DNA from: Dysgonomonas sp. PF1-14
GTDB taxonomy: Bacteria; Bacteroidota; Bacteroidia; Bacteroidales; Dysgonomonadaceae
Length of the DNA stretch: 64,000 bases
Direction of reading: 5' to 3'
Assembly: GCF_029892965.1 (NCBI RefSeq)
Contig: NZ_JARXWN010000018.1
Location: 27,953 to 91,952, forward strand
The translations under genes and the position numbers were made by a program. Every line of letters begins with the position of its first letter. Position 1 is the stretch's first letter. This document shows positions 16,502 to 26,483 of the stretch, one piece after another. Below the pieces are notes generated by a model that was not told the DNA's origin, did not search any database, and saw only the letters and a program-made list of their open reading frames with translations.

Positions 16502-16607
16502 AGCCTATTGCTTAAAAGCAGTGCAAAAGTATAAGTTTTTTGTGAATAAACAAAAAAATACCCTACTTTTTCCCATATTATAGTCAAATATGCGCTATTT
16601 TAGCCGT

Positions 16608-19600
16608 TTATATCATAAAATGAAGGCGGTTCTGGAGGTTTACCTCAGCTATACCACCATCTATATCGAGATACAGAATATTCATATTCGGGTAAATCTC
16701 CTTGATGCGCTTCTCTACTCCTTTGGCCACAATATGATTGGCTATACACCCGAACGGCTGCAAACAAACTACCTTATTCACTCCCTTGCGGGCATAGTGG
16801 GCAATCTCACCCGGAATAAGCCAACCCTCACCAAACTGATTCGATAAGTTCAATACCTCTGATGCAGCTTCGGCTTTAGCATAGATAGATTCGGATGCTT
16901 CGTAGAACTTAAACTTGCTCAGAATCTTTTCTGCTTTCTTCACTTTGCCATTTATATACCACCAAATCAATGGCTTCAACGTTTTAGAGAAGATAGTTTC
17001 TTCGTCCAGTCCGTTTTCCACATTTACTTTACTATTAACAAAGAACTGCATAAGGAAATCCAGAAGCGGAGGTGTAGACACTTCCACATTCTTAGAACGA
17101 AGCCACTCTGAAATATTTGCCTGCGCATAGTTGTTATACTTCACAAATATCTCACCGATAAGACCGACTTTAGAATATTCCTTATCATAAATAGGCACAT
17201 TATTAAAGTCCTCAACGGCTTCTTTCAGCAAACGGAAAAGCGTTTTCACATCTTTTGCCCTCACAGCATCTATCCCACGCTCGATATAGAAATCGAAAAC
17301 GTTCTGAGAAGCCCCTTCTTTCTTTTCTCTGACAGATATAGCGCTGTGCATTTGTTGTAGCCCATCACCATAGAGCACAAGAGGGATAGCTATTTTTGCT
17401 ACCTTTTTCCATTCCAATGTGAACTCACTTTCATCGTTCTGATAAGTCTCACCCGAAGTGAGTGCTATAACAGGAATATCGTTAAATCCTGCATTCTGAA
17501 GTCCCGTTTTGATCTGGGCAATATAATTCGTAGCACGGCATTGTCCTCCCGTCTGAGTAATAGCCAGCACAATATCTTTCACATCGTAATTACCGGACTG
17601 AAGGGCGTTTATAATATCCCCAAGAACCAATGTTGACGGATAACACACTTCATTATTTCCATACATCAGTCCCAGATCGGCAGATATTTTATTCGACTTC
17701 GGAAGATTCTCAACTTTCAGGCCTAACAACTCACCCAATGCCGGAGCAAAAGGTGATATGAAATCGCATAGCCAAGGCAGAAGGATTGTTTTATTCTTGT
17801 CTTTCTCTTTCTTGTAAGGAACTGAATAGCCTTTGTAGAACTGAGAAGCAGTGACATCTAAAGATTTTACAGCCTTCAAAGATTCTACCAACGAACGAAG
17901 ACGCAAACGGATAGATCCCGGACTGGCAATTTCGTCAATTCTCAAAACGGTGATATTTTTACCTACAGCCTTTAATATATCGCGTGTTTCATCCATAAAG
18001 AACGAATCGGGACCACATCCGAATGAGTTGAGTTGTATCAACTGTATATTCTGCGGAAGTTTAGCTACTTCCATAGCCGCCTGTACCACACGGTTAGGAT
18101 ACGACCATTGTGAAACAATATTCAATTTGCCGAAGCCTTGACTTTCGGGCTTACGGAAAACATCATCAGTGAGTACCGTTACTCCCAGATCGGAAAGAAT
18201 CTGCCCTACCTTCTGATGTATCAGCGGATCGGTATGATAAGGACGACCGGCAACAACAAAGGTGAGTTCACCCGATTCGATACCTTTATCCAACAATTCT
18301 TTCTGATAGTCATATAATTCTTTTTTCAGACCGTTCTTTACGGTCAGTGCACTTTGGAATGCTTTCTCAAAGACTGATTTGGAAACTCCCAATCCCGACA
18401 GGTAACCGAAACATCCTTTATACAGTGCTTTATCGCTACTGAATGTTATGACAGGTTCATCAAAAGGTATTCCATGACGACCGGACGGGTCTATCGAGCT
18501 TTGTATAACATCTGGATAACCACTGACAACCGGACAATTGAACGAATTGGATGCCTGACCGAATTCTTTTTCTTCTTTCGGCACAATCGGATAAAATATC
18601 CTGTCCACTTTCTGTTCTATCAATGCCAGAATATGACCATGCACAAGTTTAGCAGGGAAACAGATATTATCTGACATCACCCCTCCTACTCCTTTCTGAT
18701 AAAGCGGAAATGTAGATTCAGGCGACAAGCGCACATTAAAGCCGCATTCGGTAAGCAGTGTGTGCCAGAATGGATAATTGTCGAACATATTGAGTACGCG
18801 GGGAATACCGATCGTTTTTCCTTTTTCGATATTCTCAGCATTTACCGGACGGTTAAATAATATCTCATTCTTCCTATCGAAAGCATTGTACCCCTCTTTA
18901 CGATCATTATTCTTATTATAAAATACCTTCTCGCACTTATTACCTGCAAAGCTAATATTACCATTGTTAAATTTAAAGCGGAGTACCGAGCACAGGTTTG
19001 TACAACCTTTACATGTCAACTCTTTGGAGTCTATCGTACTAAGATCAAACAGAGCTTCCTGACCTGCAAAACTAGTTTCGCCCTGTCCCTTTTCCCAAAG
19101 TTTGTGAGCATAAAGAGCCGCACCCAAAGCACCCATCAGTTCGGGATGATCGGTAGAACTCACCGTTTTACCGGAAAGCATCTCCAACGCACGATAAACA
19201 GCATCGTTGCGGAATGTTCCGCCCTGAACAACGATATGGTCGCCCAACATGTTCAGGTTGGATATTTTAAGTACTTTGAAAAGGCAATTCTTTACAACGG
19301 AATACGCCAGTCCGGCAGCAATATCGTCATTCCCCGCATTTTCGCGCAAAGACTGTTTTACTTTTGAGTTCATAAACACTGTACAGCGTGAACCGAGATC
19401 GCTCGGGTATTTCGCCAGACAAGCGGCGCGTGTAAAATCTGCCAGTTCCATATTCATGGTGGTAGCAAAATTTTGCAGGAATGAGCCGCAACCTGCCGAA
19501 CAGGCTTCGTTCAACTCTATATTTGAGATCACGCCATTGCTGATAAAGATAGACTTGATATCCTGTCCGCCTATATCCAATACGAACGAAACATCAGGAT

Positions 19601-20858
19601 CAACATATTGTGCTCCCGAAAGATGCGCTATTGTTTCCACAATGCCGTAATCGAGACCTAAAGCCGATTTCATCAGATCTTCGCCATATCCTGTGGCTGC
19701 CGAAGAAAGGAATTTTACAGTTACTCCCTTTTCTTCTGCCTCTTTGTAGAACAGTGACAATCCCTCCATGACTTTCTTTAACGGATTGCCTTCATTGTTG
19801 CCATAAAACTTGTAGACGATGTTTGCTTCCGAGTCCATTACCACCACTTTAGAGGTCGTAGAACCCGAGTCTATACCTAAGAAGCATTCTACATATTTAT
19901 TTTCGCCCAGAGGCTTAAACCGCAATTCTTTTACATTTCGGTTGGCATCCCATTCTATATATTCGAGTTCATCTTTGAACAAGGGTTCCAAAGCATCGGT
20001 ATGGTTTGACGATGTAGACTCCGATAGCTTCTCTATCAATTCCTTCAGACCACCTACTTTTGCATTTTCTTCTTCATAAAGAGCCGATCCCCAAGCCGGA
20101 AAGTATTCTCCGTTGTCGGGAACGATTATATCCGAGTCCTGAATCTTAAGAACTTCGCGGAAAGCATTGCGAAGGGCAGGGATAAAAGTCAACGGCCCAC
20201 CGATACAGATTACTTTCGGTATTACATCGCAACCGCGCGCTAATGTGGTCACAGACTGTAAAGCTACGGCATGCAGTATGGATGCTGAAATATCCGACAC
20301 AGGAATATTACGGCTGATAAGGTTCTGCACATCTGTTTTAGCAAATACTCCGCAACGTGAAGCGATAGGATATATTTTATCGAAGTGCAGGGCTTTTTCT
20401 CCCAACTCTTCCACAGATATATTCATCAGGCTGGCCATCTGGTCGATAAATGCACCTGTACCTCCTGCACAACTTCCGTTCATACGGATATCGGGATGAC
20501 GTCCTTCGTTGAAGAAAACCATCTTGGCATCTTCGCCACCTAAGTCTATCAGCGTATGTGCTGCCGGATATACATTCTTTACTACTTCTACGGCAGCGAC
20601 TACTTCCTGCACAAAGGAGATACCGACACGCTCGCCGATCCCCATACCGGCCGAACCCGATATATTTATAGTAAAGCTTGCCTCAGGGAATAATTCTGCG
20701 ACTGTGCGTAATTCGCCAATCAATGTTTCCTGTATATTCGCCTGATGGCGGCAATATGATTTATGTATGATCTGTAATTCATCATTAAGAACGACAATTT
20801 TTACTGTGGTAGATCCCACATCAATCCCCATTCTATATTGTTGTTTCTTATTCATCAC
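16608..20858 (-). CDS. Giant 2-hydroxyacyl-CoA dehydratase activase-type protein
   Basis: The 1416-residue protein joins two BadF/BcrA/HgdC-type ATPase activase domains and further dehydratase-related regions. Domain 1 (about 1-270) has YRMGIDVGSTTVKIVVLN, LIDLGGEDAKMVF and NGSCAGGTGAFIDQM. Domain 2 (about 325-595) has FLGIDSGSTTSKVVVM, FVLDIGGQDIKSIF and EACSAGCGSFLQNFA. A Cys cluster follows (CKGCTNLC, GNKCEKVF), then a DUF2229 region (TIGIPRVLNMFDNYPFWHTL) and an HgdB-like C-terminus. Activases use ATP to pass a single electron to a dehydratase through a bridging [4Fe-4S] cluster. No separate dehydratase subunits are encoded nearby. The TetR gene just upstream (15-base gap) probably controls it. 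Substrate unknown; the fused layout is a recognised large family in anaerobes. Confidence 0.85.
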   Translation of the reverse strand: MMNKKQQYRMGIDVGSTTVKIVVLNDELQIIHKSYCRHQANIQETLIGELRTVAELFPEASFTINISGSAGMGIGERVGISFVQEVVAAVEVVKNVYPAAHTLIDLGGEDAKMVFFNEGRHPDIRMNGSCAGGTGAFIDQMASLMNISVEELGEKALHFDKIYPIASRCGVFAKTDVQNLISRNIPVSDISASILHAVALQSVTTLARGCDVIPKVICIGGPLTFIPALRNAFREVLKIQDSDIIVPDNGEYFPAWGSALYEEENAKVGGLKELIEKLSESTSSNHTDALEPLFKDELEYIEWDANRNVKELRFKPLGENKYVECFLGIDSGSTTSKVVVMDSEANIVYKFYGNNEGNPLKKVMEGLSLFYKEAEEKGVTVKFLSSAATGYGEDLMKSALGLDYGIVETIAHLSGAQYVDPDVSFVLDIGGQDIKSIFISNGVISNIELNEACSAGCGSFLQNFATTMNMELADFTRAACLAKYPSDLGSRCTVFMNSKVKQSLRENAGNDDIAAGLAYSVVKNCLFKVLKISNLNMLGDHIVVQGGTFRNDAVYRALEMLSGKTVSSTDHPELMGALGAALYAHKLWEKGQGETSFAGQEALFDLSTIDSKELTCKGCTNLCSVLRFKFNNGNISFAGNKCEKVFYNKNNDRKEGYNAFDRKNEILFNRPVNAENIEKGKTIGIPRVLNMFDNYPFWHTLLTECGFNVRLSPESTFPLYQKGVGGVMSDNICFPAKLVHGHILALIEQKVDRIFYPIVPKEEKEFGQASNSFNCPVVSGYPDVIQSSIDPSGRHGIPFDEPVITFSSDKALYKGCFGYLSGLGVSKSVFEKAFQSALTVKNGLKKELYDYQKELLDKGIESGELTFVVAGRPYHTDPLIHQKVGQILSDLGVTVLTDDVFRKPESQGFGKLNIVSQWSYPNRVVQAAMEVAKLPQNIQLIQLNSFGCGPDSFFMDETRDILKAVGKNITVLRIDEIASPGSIRLRLRSLVESLKAVKSLDVTASQFYKGYSVPYKKEKDKNKTILLPWLCDFISPFAPALGELLGLKVENLPKSNKISADLGLMYGNNEVCYPSTLVLGDIINALQSGNYDVKDIVLAITQTGGQCRATNYIAQIKTGLQNAGFNDIPVIALTSGETYQNDESEFTLEWKKVAKIAIPLVLYGDGLQQMHSAISVREKKEGASQNVFDFYIERGIDAVRAKDVKTLFRLLKEAVEDFNNVPIYDKEYSKVGLIGEIFVKYNNYAQANISEWLRSKNVEVSTPPLLDFLMQFFVNSKVNVENGLDEETIFSKTLKPLIWWYINGKVKKAEKILSKFKFYEASESIYAKAEAASEVLNLSNQFGEGWLIPGEIAHYARKGVNKVVCLQPFGCIANHIVAKGVEKRIKEIYPNMNILYLDIDGGIAEVNLQNRLHFMI

Positions 20859-20873
20859 TATGTAGGATTTATT

Positions 20874-21503
20874 TTATTCGTTATTGCAAGGTTTAAGGGC
20901 ATTAATAGTAAACTCTATCACATATTTTTCATGGTTAGCTATCAACTCATCATAGATGTTGCGTGGAATTTCCATGAGCGTCATTGCCAGATTGCCAAAC
21001 ATGAACGGGAACATACACAGAGACAATATATTGAGTAGAAAATCTGCCACAGGTGTCTCTCTGATTGTTCCTTTCCTTATTTCTTCCTCTATACGCGCTT
21101 CTATCTTAGTGAAAGAACTGAGCGGATTTCTGTTTTTTATACGGTGAGTCAGTCCTTCCGGATTGAGGCTAACTTCATTGAGTATAAACGCGGCTATCTG
21201 AGGGTATTCGAACAGTATCTCATAATAGGTATGTATCCATGTCTCGATAAGCTCGAAAATAGGAAGATCTGAGGTAATAGTCTCAAATATCCTTTTGGTA
21301 AGTACATCCAGTGCATCCTCAAATATGATCTCAAATAAATTATACTTCGACTTGAAGTAGTAATTTACCATTGCCACATTTGTGCCCGACGCTTTAGCTA
21401 TATCCCTTACACTCGTGCCTTTAAAGCCGTTTTTTATAAAAAGTTTTTGCGCTTCTTTGAGTATCCGGTCTTTTACTTCCGAAGAATCTTCTGAGTTAAA
21501 CAT
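20874..21503 (-). CDS. TetR-family transcriptional regulator
   Basis: The 209-residue protein has the TetR N-terminal helix-turn-helix (ILKEAQKLFIKNGFKGTS, then VRDIAKASGTNVAMVNYYF with the typical YYFKSK ending) and a helical ligand-binding C-terminal domain. It is transcribed with the giant activase-type gene, 15 bases downstream, and is the first gene of that pair. An imperfect inverted sequence upstream of its start (about 21525-21570, containing AAACGATTGTTTAA and AAACAAGTGTTTAA) is a plausible autoregulatory operator. The ligand is unknown. Confidence 0.88.
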   Translation of the reverse strand: MFNSEDSSEVKDRILKEAQKLFIKNGFKGTSVRDIAKASGTNVAMVNYYFKSKYNLFEIIFEDALDVLTKRIFETITSDLPIFELIETWIHTYYEILFEYPQIAAFILNEVSLNPEGLTHRIKNRNPLSSFTKIEARIEEEIRKGTIRETPVADFLLNILSLCMFPFMFGNLAMTLMEIPRNIYDELIANHEKYVIEFTINALKPCNNE

Positions 21504-21524
21504 ATGTTCTAAACGATTGTTTAA

Positions 21525-21570
21525 TTACAAATTTAAACAAGACCATCTAACTAAACAAGTGTTTAACTAT
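21525..21570. promoter_or_regulatory. Possible TetR operator (paired GTTTAA half sites)
   Basis: AACGATTGTTTAATT and AACAAGTGTTTAACT lie in tandem directly upstream of the TetR start. Each resembles a half-palindrome (AAAC..GTTT). Position and repetition suggest autoregulation of the TetR-activase operon. The call is by eye only. Confidence 0.35.
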
Positions 21571-21597
21571 ATTTTTAAAGATAATTATCAAAAAAGT

Positions 21598-21721
21598 AAG
21601 TAACTGTTTAAATTTGATTGGCAATCTTATTTTGTATTATTTCAAATATATTTTTTTCTTTTTATTCTCAGGTTTAGCGGGCTAAACCAAGAATAGAAAG
21701 TAGAAAATAGAGAAGAAAGAA
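21598..21721. repeat. Truncated MITE-like repeat copy
   Basis: These 124 bases match 36969-37092 in the same orientation with only a few differences. They start GTAACTGTTTAAATTTGA and include the hairpin GGTTTAG-CGGG-CTAAACC. The other copy continues to a matching terminal inverted repeat; this one does not, so it appears truncated on its right side. It fills most of the gap between the TetR gene and kdsB. Confidence 0.8.
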
Positions 21722-21772
21722 GAATATGAATATTATCGAATTGCGGGAGTCTTGTTTTTAAATCATTAGGGA

Positions 21773-22516
21773 CTACTGTAAGAATTTTAAAGCCCTTTCC
21801 ATATCCTCCGGCGTATCAATACCGATAGTCTCTGCATCGGTATAACCTACGCGTATGCGGTAACCGTTCTCTATCCAGCGAAGTTGCTCCAAAGATTCGG
21901 CCTTCTCTAATGAAGACGGTGGCAGTTGAGTTATCTCTGCCAGAACATCGACGCAGTAGGCATACATACCTACATGTTTGTAGAAAGTGTGTTTATCGAG
22001 CCACTCGGCATGATGCACATCGCGGATATAAGGAACAATGGAACGGCTGAAATAGATCGCCTCGTCATTTTTATTGATAACTACTTTGGGCGAATTGGCA
22101 TTAAACAGCGCATCAAACCCATCCTCTTTCTTAAAAGGCTTCACAAGGGTTGCCAATTCTACAGTGCTGCTATCAAAGCAGTTTTTCAAAGCCTCGATTT
22201 GTTCCGGTTGAATAAAAGGTTCATCGCCCTGTACATTGATGATCACATCGAAAGGCTGACCTATTTTAGTGTATGCTTCCTGTATGCGGTCTGTTCCGCT
22301 ACGGTGCCCGCTCGATGTCATTACAGCTTTACCACCGAAGCTCTCTACCGCATCAAAGATACGTGAATCGTCTGTTGCAACCCACACTTCCTCTACTGCT
22401 TTTTTCACTTGTTCATATACCCGTTGTATCATCGGCTTTCCGCCCATATCGGCCAGTGGTTTTCCGGGAAAACGGGTTGAAGCATAACGTGCAGGAATGA
22501 TAGCGATAAATTTCAT
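21773..22516 (-). CDS. kdsB: 3-deoxy-manno-octulosonate cytidylyltransferase
   Basis: The enzyme activates Kdo as CMP-Kdo for lipid A-core synthesis in the cytoplasm. The 247-residue sequence begins MKFIAIIPARYASTRFPGKP, the CTP-binding signature, followed by ADMGGKPMIQRVYEQ, the VATDDSRIFDAV region and INVQGDEPFIQPEQI. It ends with the usual GIDTPEDMERA. I use the ATG at 22516; an ATG two codons upstream adds only Met-Val. It is divergent from the FolK-like gene, with about 68 bases between the starts. Length and motifs are complete. Confidence 0.96.
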   Translation of the reverse strand: MKFIAIIPARYASTRFPGKPLADMGGKPMIQRVYEQVKKAVEEVWVATDDSRIFDAVESFGGKAVMTSSGHRSGTDRIQEAYTKIGQPFDVIINVQGDEPFIQPEQIEALKNCFDSSTVELATLVKPFKKEDGFDALFNANSPKVVINKNDEAIYFSRSIVPYIRDVHHAEWLDKHTFYKHVGMYAYCVDVLAEITQLPPSSLEKAESLEQLRWIENGYRIRVGYTDAETIGIDTPEDMERALKFLQ

Positions 22517-22568
22517 GACCAATTATATTAAGATGGTATAAAGATAAGGCATATTTTAGAAATGAGTG

Positions 22569-22576
22569 TATATTTG
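22569..22576 (+). promoter_or_regulatory. Promoter -7 element for the FolK-like gene
   Basis: TATATTTG fits the Bacteroidetes TAnnTTTG element and lies only 8 bases before the ATG, which would make the transcript nearly leaderless. Confidence 0.4.
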
Positions 22577-22584
22577 CAGTTGTT

Positions 22585-22956
22585 ATGAATAAGGCTTTAT
22601 TAAGTATAGGAACGAACGAAGACAGAGAAACTAATCTGATTCTTTGTCATCAGATGTTGAATGATTTATTTGAAGAAATACATTATTCAGAGACATCTAT
22701 AACCACACCCTATGGCTCTGCCTACAAGAACGATTTTCTGAACCAACTGGCTATCGGCTATACATCGAAAAATAAAGAAGAAGTAACTCCCTTATTAAAA
22801 TCTATAGAGAAACAAATAGGGCGAAAGGCATCTGATAAGGCAAAGGGCATTGTAAAAATAGATATTGACCTCGTTATCTGGAATGAAGAAGTATTGAAAC
22901 CTGGCGAAATAAGCAGAGATTATATAGCAGACCTGCTGCCTACACTGGAAAGCTGA
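22585..22956 (+). CDS. FolK-like pyrophosphokinase (HPPK family)
   Basis: The 123-residue protein begins KALLSIGTNEDRETNL, similar to the FolK start (xxxSLGSNxGDxxxNL), has a TPYGSAYKNDFLNQLAIGY segment equivalent to the TxPxGxxxQxxFxN motif, and ends near VKIDIDLVIWN, equivalent to the DLDIL motif. HPPK transfers pyrophosphate from ATP to the pterin in folate synthesis. It is short (true FolK is about 160 residues) and lacks some conserved residues such as the RWGPRxxDxD arginines, so it may be a diverged homologue with altered function. It converges with the GT14 gene, with a gap of 3 bases. Confidence 0.65.
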   Translation: MNKALLSIGTNEDRETNLILCHQMLNDLFEEIHYSETSITTPYGSAYKNDFLNQLAIGYTSKNKEEVTPLLKSIEKQIGRKASDKAKGIVKIDIDLVIWNEEVLKPGEISRDYIADLLPTLES

Positions 22957-22959
22957 CTA

Positions 22960-23814
22960 CTACCAGAGTTCTTCCTGTATCCGCCTCAGCACATCTCCAC
23001 TATCATTATTAAACTTTCTGGCAAAATAAGGAAAGCGCGTACCATACTCATCATTAAATTCAATATGCGTTTTCAGAAAATCCACATGGCGGTTTTCCAT
23101 TGTCGCAGGAGGGCTGGGTACTTCCCAATCGGTGTACGTAAGGCTCGAACGGGTTTGCGACATGAAAGGAGAGTTTCCTATTATAGTCTGAAAAAAGGCC
23201 TCGTCGGGAACCAGCGTATGGCGAAAGAATTTTATGTATCTTTTATCTTCAGCTATAGTTTTTAATATATAATGTACACAGTCGGCAGTAAGAGCAAACC
23301 ACTGAGTTCCGGCATAAATTTTAAATGGGGCTTTCCGTTTCACCTTCAGCTTTTTCAATAAAATCTCGGTAAGTAAAAACGGATTGTAGAGTTTTGCATT
23401 TCGACGCTTGAAATCAAAGTAATAATATTCGTACCGCTCTATTGGTTTAAACGGTACAGGTACAGGGGCTATATCTATATATTCTTTTCCCTCTTTCAGC
23501 AGATCGAACAGAAATTGTTTTGGACGTATAGGATAGTCTACCCCACTTATCAGTATATAGTAATCTGCATCAATCATGTAACCGACACCATACTCCATCA
23601 GAGCCAGAGTGGCTTCGATCATGGTAAATCCACCCCAGTTAATATCAATGTGTTCAGATATTACACTTACATTAGGTAAAGACGGGCTGTATGTTTCACT
23701 TACCTTTTTATCGATATGAATGCAGAATGAAACATCTTTTCCATTCAGCACCTCTATCAAACGATCGAGATGCTTGAAATTGTTGTGAGCTAATATGAGG
23801 TAACATATTTTCAT
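22960..23814 (-). CDS. GT14 (core-2/I-branching type) beta-N-acetylglucosaminyltransferase-like
   Basis: This 284-residue protein starts MKICYLILAHNNFKHLDRLI and has CIHIDKKVS, VISEHIDINWGGFTMIEATL, YYILISGVDYPIRPKQFL and a late LVPDEAFFQTI. These are features of the bacterial core-2/I-branching (GT14) family, which transfer sugars such as GlcNAc or xylose to surface glycans in the cytoplasm. The gene is followed 3 bases before its start by the end of the DUF-type YdeI gene, suggesting a two-gene operon. The acceptor is unknown. Confidence 0.88.
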   Translation of the reverse strand: MKICYLILAHNNFKHLDRLIEVLNGKDVSFCIHIDKKVSETYSPSLPNVSVISEHIDINWGGFTMIEATLALMEYGVGYMIDADYYILISGVDYPIRPKQFLFDLLKEGKEYIDIAPVPVPFKPIERYEYYYFDFKRRNAKLYNPFLLTEILLKKLKVKRKAPFKIYAGTQWFALTADCVHYILKTIAEDKRYIKFFRHTLVPDEAFFQTIIGNSPFMSQTRSSLTYTDWEVPSPPATMENRHVDFLKTHIEFNDEYGTRFPYFARKFNNDSGDVLRRIQEELW

Positions 23815-23817
23815 TTC

Positions 23818-24378
23818 TCAATAGTATTTTTCTGCCCCGCCATATCCTTTTATCTGCTTATTAGCCCTTGTTTTTTCAAGAAAATGCGTCAGTCGTTTCT
23901 GTAAATCATTCGGATTATCGCGAGCCATATCTATATATGCAATTCTTATCCGCTTATAAGAATCGGAGAAAGACGAGAAGTTCTTCCAAGCCAACTCATC
24001 CTTTTTTATTTCATCGATAATGTAGTCGGGAAACACATATTCTTCTTCCAGAATAAAGCGTATGGAATCAACTACCGACGGATGGATCATGTTATTTTTG
24101 TGTAGCCAGACGATTCTTTCCTTATTCAGTTGCGAATAAGTACTCTTGGTATTACGAACGGAATAACGCTGGATGGTATGGTGTTCATCCAGCGTTTTCA
24201 ATATACTGTCGATCCATCCGAAGCATAGCGCTTCTTCTACGGCATCGTTATATAATATTACCTCTTCTCCTGAAGACTTTTTAGGGCAGACAAGCCATAT
24301 TTCATTTTCTGTCTGAAAATTAGCTTCCAGCCATTTACGCCATTCTTCCCTGTTTTTCACATATAATGTATTCATCAC
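23818..24378 (-). CDS. YdeI/OmpD-associated family protein
   Basis: The 186-residue protein begins with NTLYVKNREEWRKWLEANF and has EIWLVCPKKSSGEEV, the hallmark YNDAVEEALCFGWIDS segment, then a tail region with FLEKTRANKQIKGYGGAEKYY. This is the YdeI/OmpD-associated family, sometimes called bacteriocin-protection proteins; biochemical function is not firmly known. It stands upstream of the GT14 gene in a tight operon. Either ATG at the start (MM) is possible. Confidence 0.85.
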   Translation of the reverse strand: MMNTLYVKNREEWRKWLEANFQTENEIWLVCPKKSSGEEVILYNDAVEEALCFGWIDSILKTLDEHHTIQRYSVRNTKSTYSQLNKERIVWLHKNNMIHPSVVDSIRFILEEEYVFPDYIIDEIKKDELAWKNFSSFSDSYKRIRIAYIDMARDNPNDLQKRLTHFLEKTRANKQIKGYGGAEKYY

Positions 24379-24408
24379 AGAAAGAGGTTTGGTAAAGTAA
24401 AAGAAGTC

Positions 24409-26364
24409 CTATCTTTTACGTTTTGTACTATTGGTCTTATTCTTTTCTTTCAGTTGCTGTTGCTGTAAGCGTTGAGCTTCTTCAAGGCGAGCCATAAATC
24501 CTGATTTCTTCTTCGGCTTGGCTTTATTCGCTTCCAGTTTTGCCAATACCTTTTCTTCATCTATCATATAGCGGAACCCTATAGTCAACAGTATTGTTAT
24601 CAACAGAGACAGGAAGTAATAATATGTAAGCCCCGAAGGGAAATCGTTCAATACAAACAAGAATATCAGCGGCATCAGGTACATCATCCACTTCATACCC
24701 GGCATTTGTTGTTGTCCGGTATTGGTCATTTCCATATTGAATTTAGTATAAATAATATTCGTTATGGTCATCAGAATACAGAATAAACTGATATGAGATC
24801 CAATCAGTGGAATAGAGCTTCCCCATTCTATAATAGCATCATAAGTAGAGAGGTCATTTGCCCAAAGGAAACTTTGCTGACGCAGTTCTATCGCATTCGG
24901 GAAGAACTGGAACAAGGCTATGAGTATAGGCATCTGTAAAAGTAGCGGTATACACCCACTCATCGGGTTTACCCCGGCCTTATTATAGAGCGCCATAGTA
25001 GCCTGCTGCTTTTCCATTGCCTGCTCCTGTTTAGGGAACTTGGCATTCAGCTCCTCTACCTGAGGGCGTAATACACGCATCTTGGCAGACGACATGAAAG
25101 ATTTATAAGTCAATGGCGAGATTACCAGCTTAACGATTATCGTCAACAACAGAATAACAATACCCATCGACAAGCCTGTACCTCTAAGGAAATTAAAGAT
25201 AGGAATTACAAAATACTGGTTTACCCAACGGAATAAAGTCCAGCCTAGTGGAACTAGTTTATCCAGATCGAGTTGTTTATCCACATCTTTTATATGGCTA
25301 TCATAATTTTTCAGCGCAGTGTACGACATCGGTCCCATGTAATATGTAAACCCGGCACGCATCGTTCCGTCATTCATATCTACCTTGCCCGGCGTGTATA
25401 TGTGTGCCGAACATGCTTTCAGATACTCACTATCTTCGTTTTCCTTAGCTAGTATTTTAGACTCAAGCAAAACGGTTTCTATTTTTTCGTCAGCAATAAG
25501 TATTGGCGCAAAGAACTGGTTTTTGAATGCAATCCACTTAGCCGGTTCTTTTACTTCTACTTCATCGTTCTTATCGGCGCTCAGTTCTTTGACATCACCA
25601 CCCACATATTTATAGTAAACATGAGAATAACGTTGCTCGTTCTTTAGGCTCTTCTCCTGTCTGCGCATTTTATGCGACCAGGTCATTTCGATAAGGTCTG
25701 CCTTATCTCTGTCGAGCATCGGTTGCAAGCCTACCAGATTGATGTCATATTTCATCATATAATTATCATCCGACAGCTTGTACACAAAGTCGATATGTTG
25801 ATTTGCCGAATACGAATAGCGCATGATCAGCGAATTAGCACTATCTGTCTGTATGGGGGTAAAGTTCAGATCACTGGTGCGCAATACCTTACGTTGTCTG
25901 TTGGTTAACAGTAATGAAAATTCGGCGTCATTGTTATTAAAGAGATATAAAGAATCCGTATTATCCTTAGTATGCACATTATAGCCCATATAATCTTTCA
26001 GGCGGGCACTCACCATTTGTCCTCCTTTGGTAGAGAAAACGATTTTGAGTTTATCATTCTCTAGGGTAACAAATTGTTCTGCCTGTTGAGCCGCGTTTTG
26101 TAAAGAGTCTACCGCTATACTTACAGAGTCTTCCTGAGCCGAAGCTGCAAAAAAGTCGTCGGCAGCATTTTCCTTTTTCACACCCGACGTATCAGGTATA
26201 AGTTTCTCTTGTTCTTTTAGCAGGGTTTGAGCGTATTCTATCGAATCTTTCCTGAACTGTTCCTTCTGCCGGGCAATATCTTCTGCCGAAGGCTGGTTCA
26301 GCAGGGTAAAGCCAATAATTACAGCAGCAATAAGTACAAATCCGATAATCGTATTCTTATCCAT
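24409..26364 (-). CDS. yidC: Membrane protein insertase YidC
   Basis: The 651-residue inner membrane protein inserts and folds membrane proteins with or without SecYEG. It has an N-terminal membrane anchor (TIIGFVLIAAVIIGFTLL), a large periplasmic domain to about residue 360, and the conserved five-helix core with GMGIVI/LTIIVKLVISPLTYKS, then MSGCIPLLLQMPILIALFQF and a YYYFLSLLITILLTIG helix. The C-terminal tail is basic (KPKKKSGFMARLEEA...KNKTNSTKRKR), as expected for ribosome contact. It lies 119 bases downstream of pyrG on the same strand, an arrangement common in Bacteroidales. Length is normal for the Gram-negative type. Confidence 0.97.
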   Translation of the reverse strand: MDKNTIIGFVLIAAVIIGFTLLNQPSAEDIARQKEQFRKDSIEYAQTLLKEQEKLIPDTSGVKKENAADDFFAASAQEDSVSIAVDSLQNAAQQAEQFVTLENDKLKIVFSTKGGQMVSARLKDYMGYNVHTKDNTDSLYLFNNNDAEFSLLLTNRQRKVLRTSDLNFTPIQTDSANSLIMRYSYSANQHIDFVYKLSDDNYMMKYDINLVGLQPMLDRDKADLIEMTWSHKMRRQEKSLKNEQRYSHVYYKYVGGDVKELSADKNDEVEVKEPAKWIAFKNQFFAPILIADEKIETVLLESKILAKENEDSEYLKACSAHIYTPGKVDMNDGTMRAGFTYYMGPMSYTALKNYDSHIKDVDKQLDLDKLVPLGWTLFRWVNQYFVIPIFNFLRGTGLSMGIVILLLTIIVKLVISPLTYKSFMSSAKMRVLRPQVEELNAKFPKQEQAMEKQQATMALYNKAGVNPMSGCIPLLLQMPILIALFQFFPNAIELRQQSFLWANDLSTYDAIIEWGSSIPLIGSHISLFCILMTITNIIYTKFNMEMTNTGQQQMPGMKWMMYLMPLIFLFVLNDFPSGLTYYYFLSLLITILLTIGFRYMIDEEKVLAKLEANKAKPKKKSGFMARLEEAQRLQQQQLKEKNKTNSTKRKR

Positions 26365-26483
26365 CTATAATTTTGTATAAATTTATTATTCTATTTCACA
26401 AGTCGTTTTCTCGCAACAACATAACTCAAGTAAACTTGGTTCTGCCCTCATTGCTTAACGAAAACATTCCTTCCTTTTATAAT

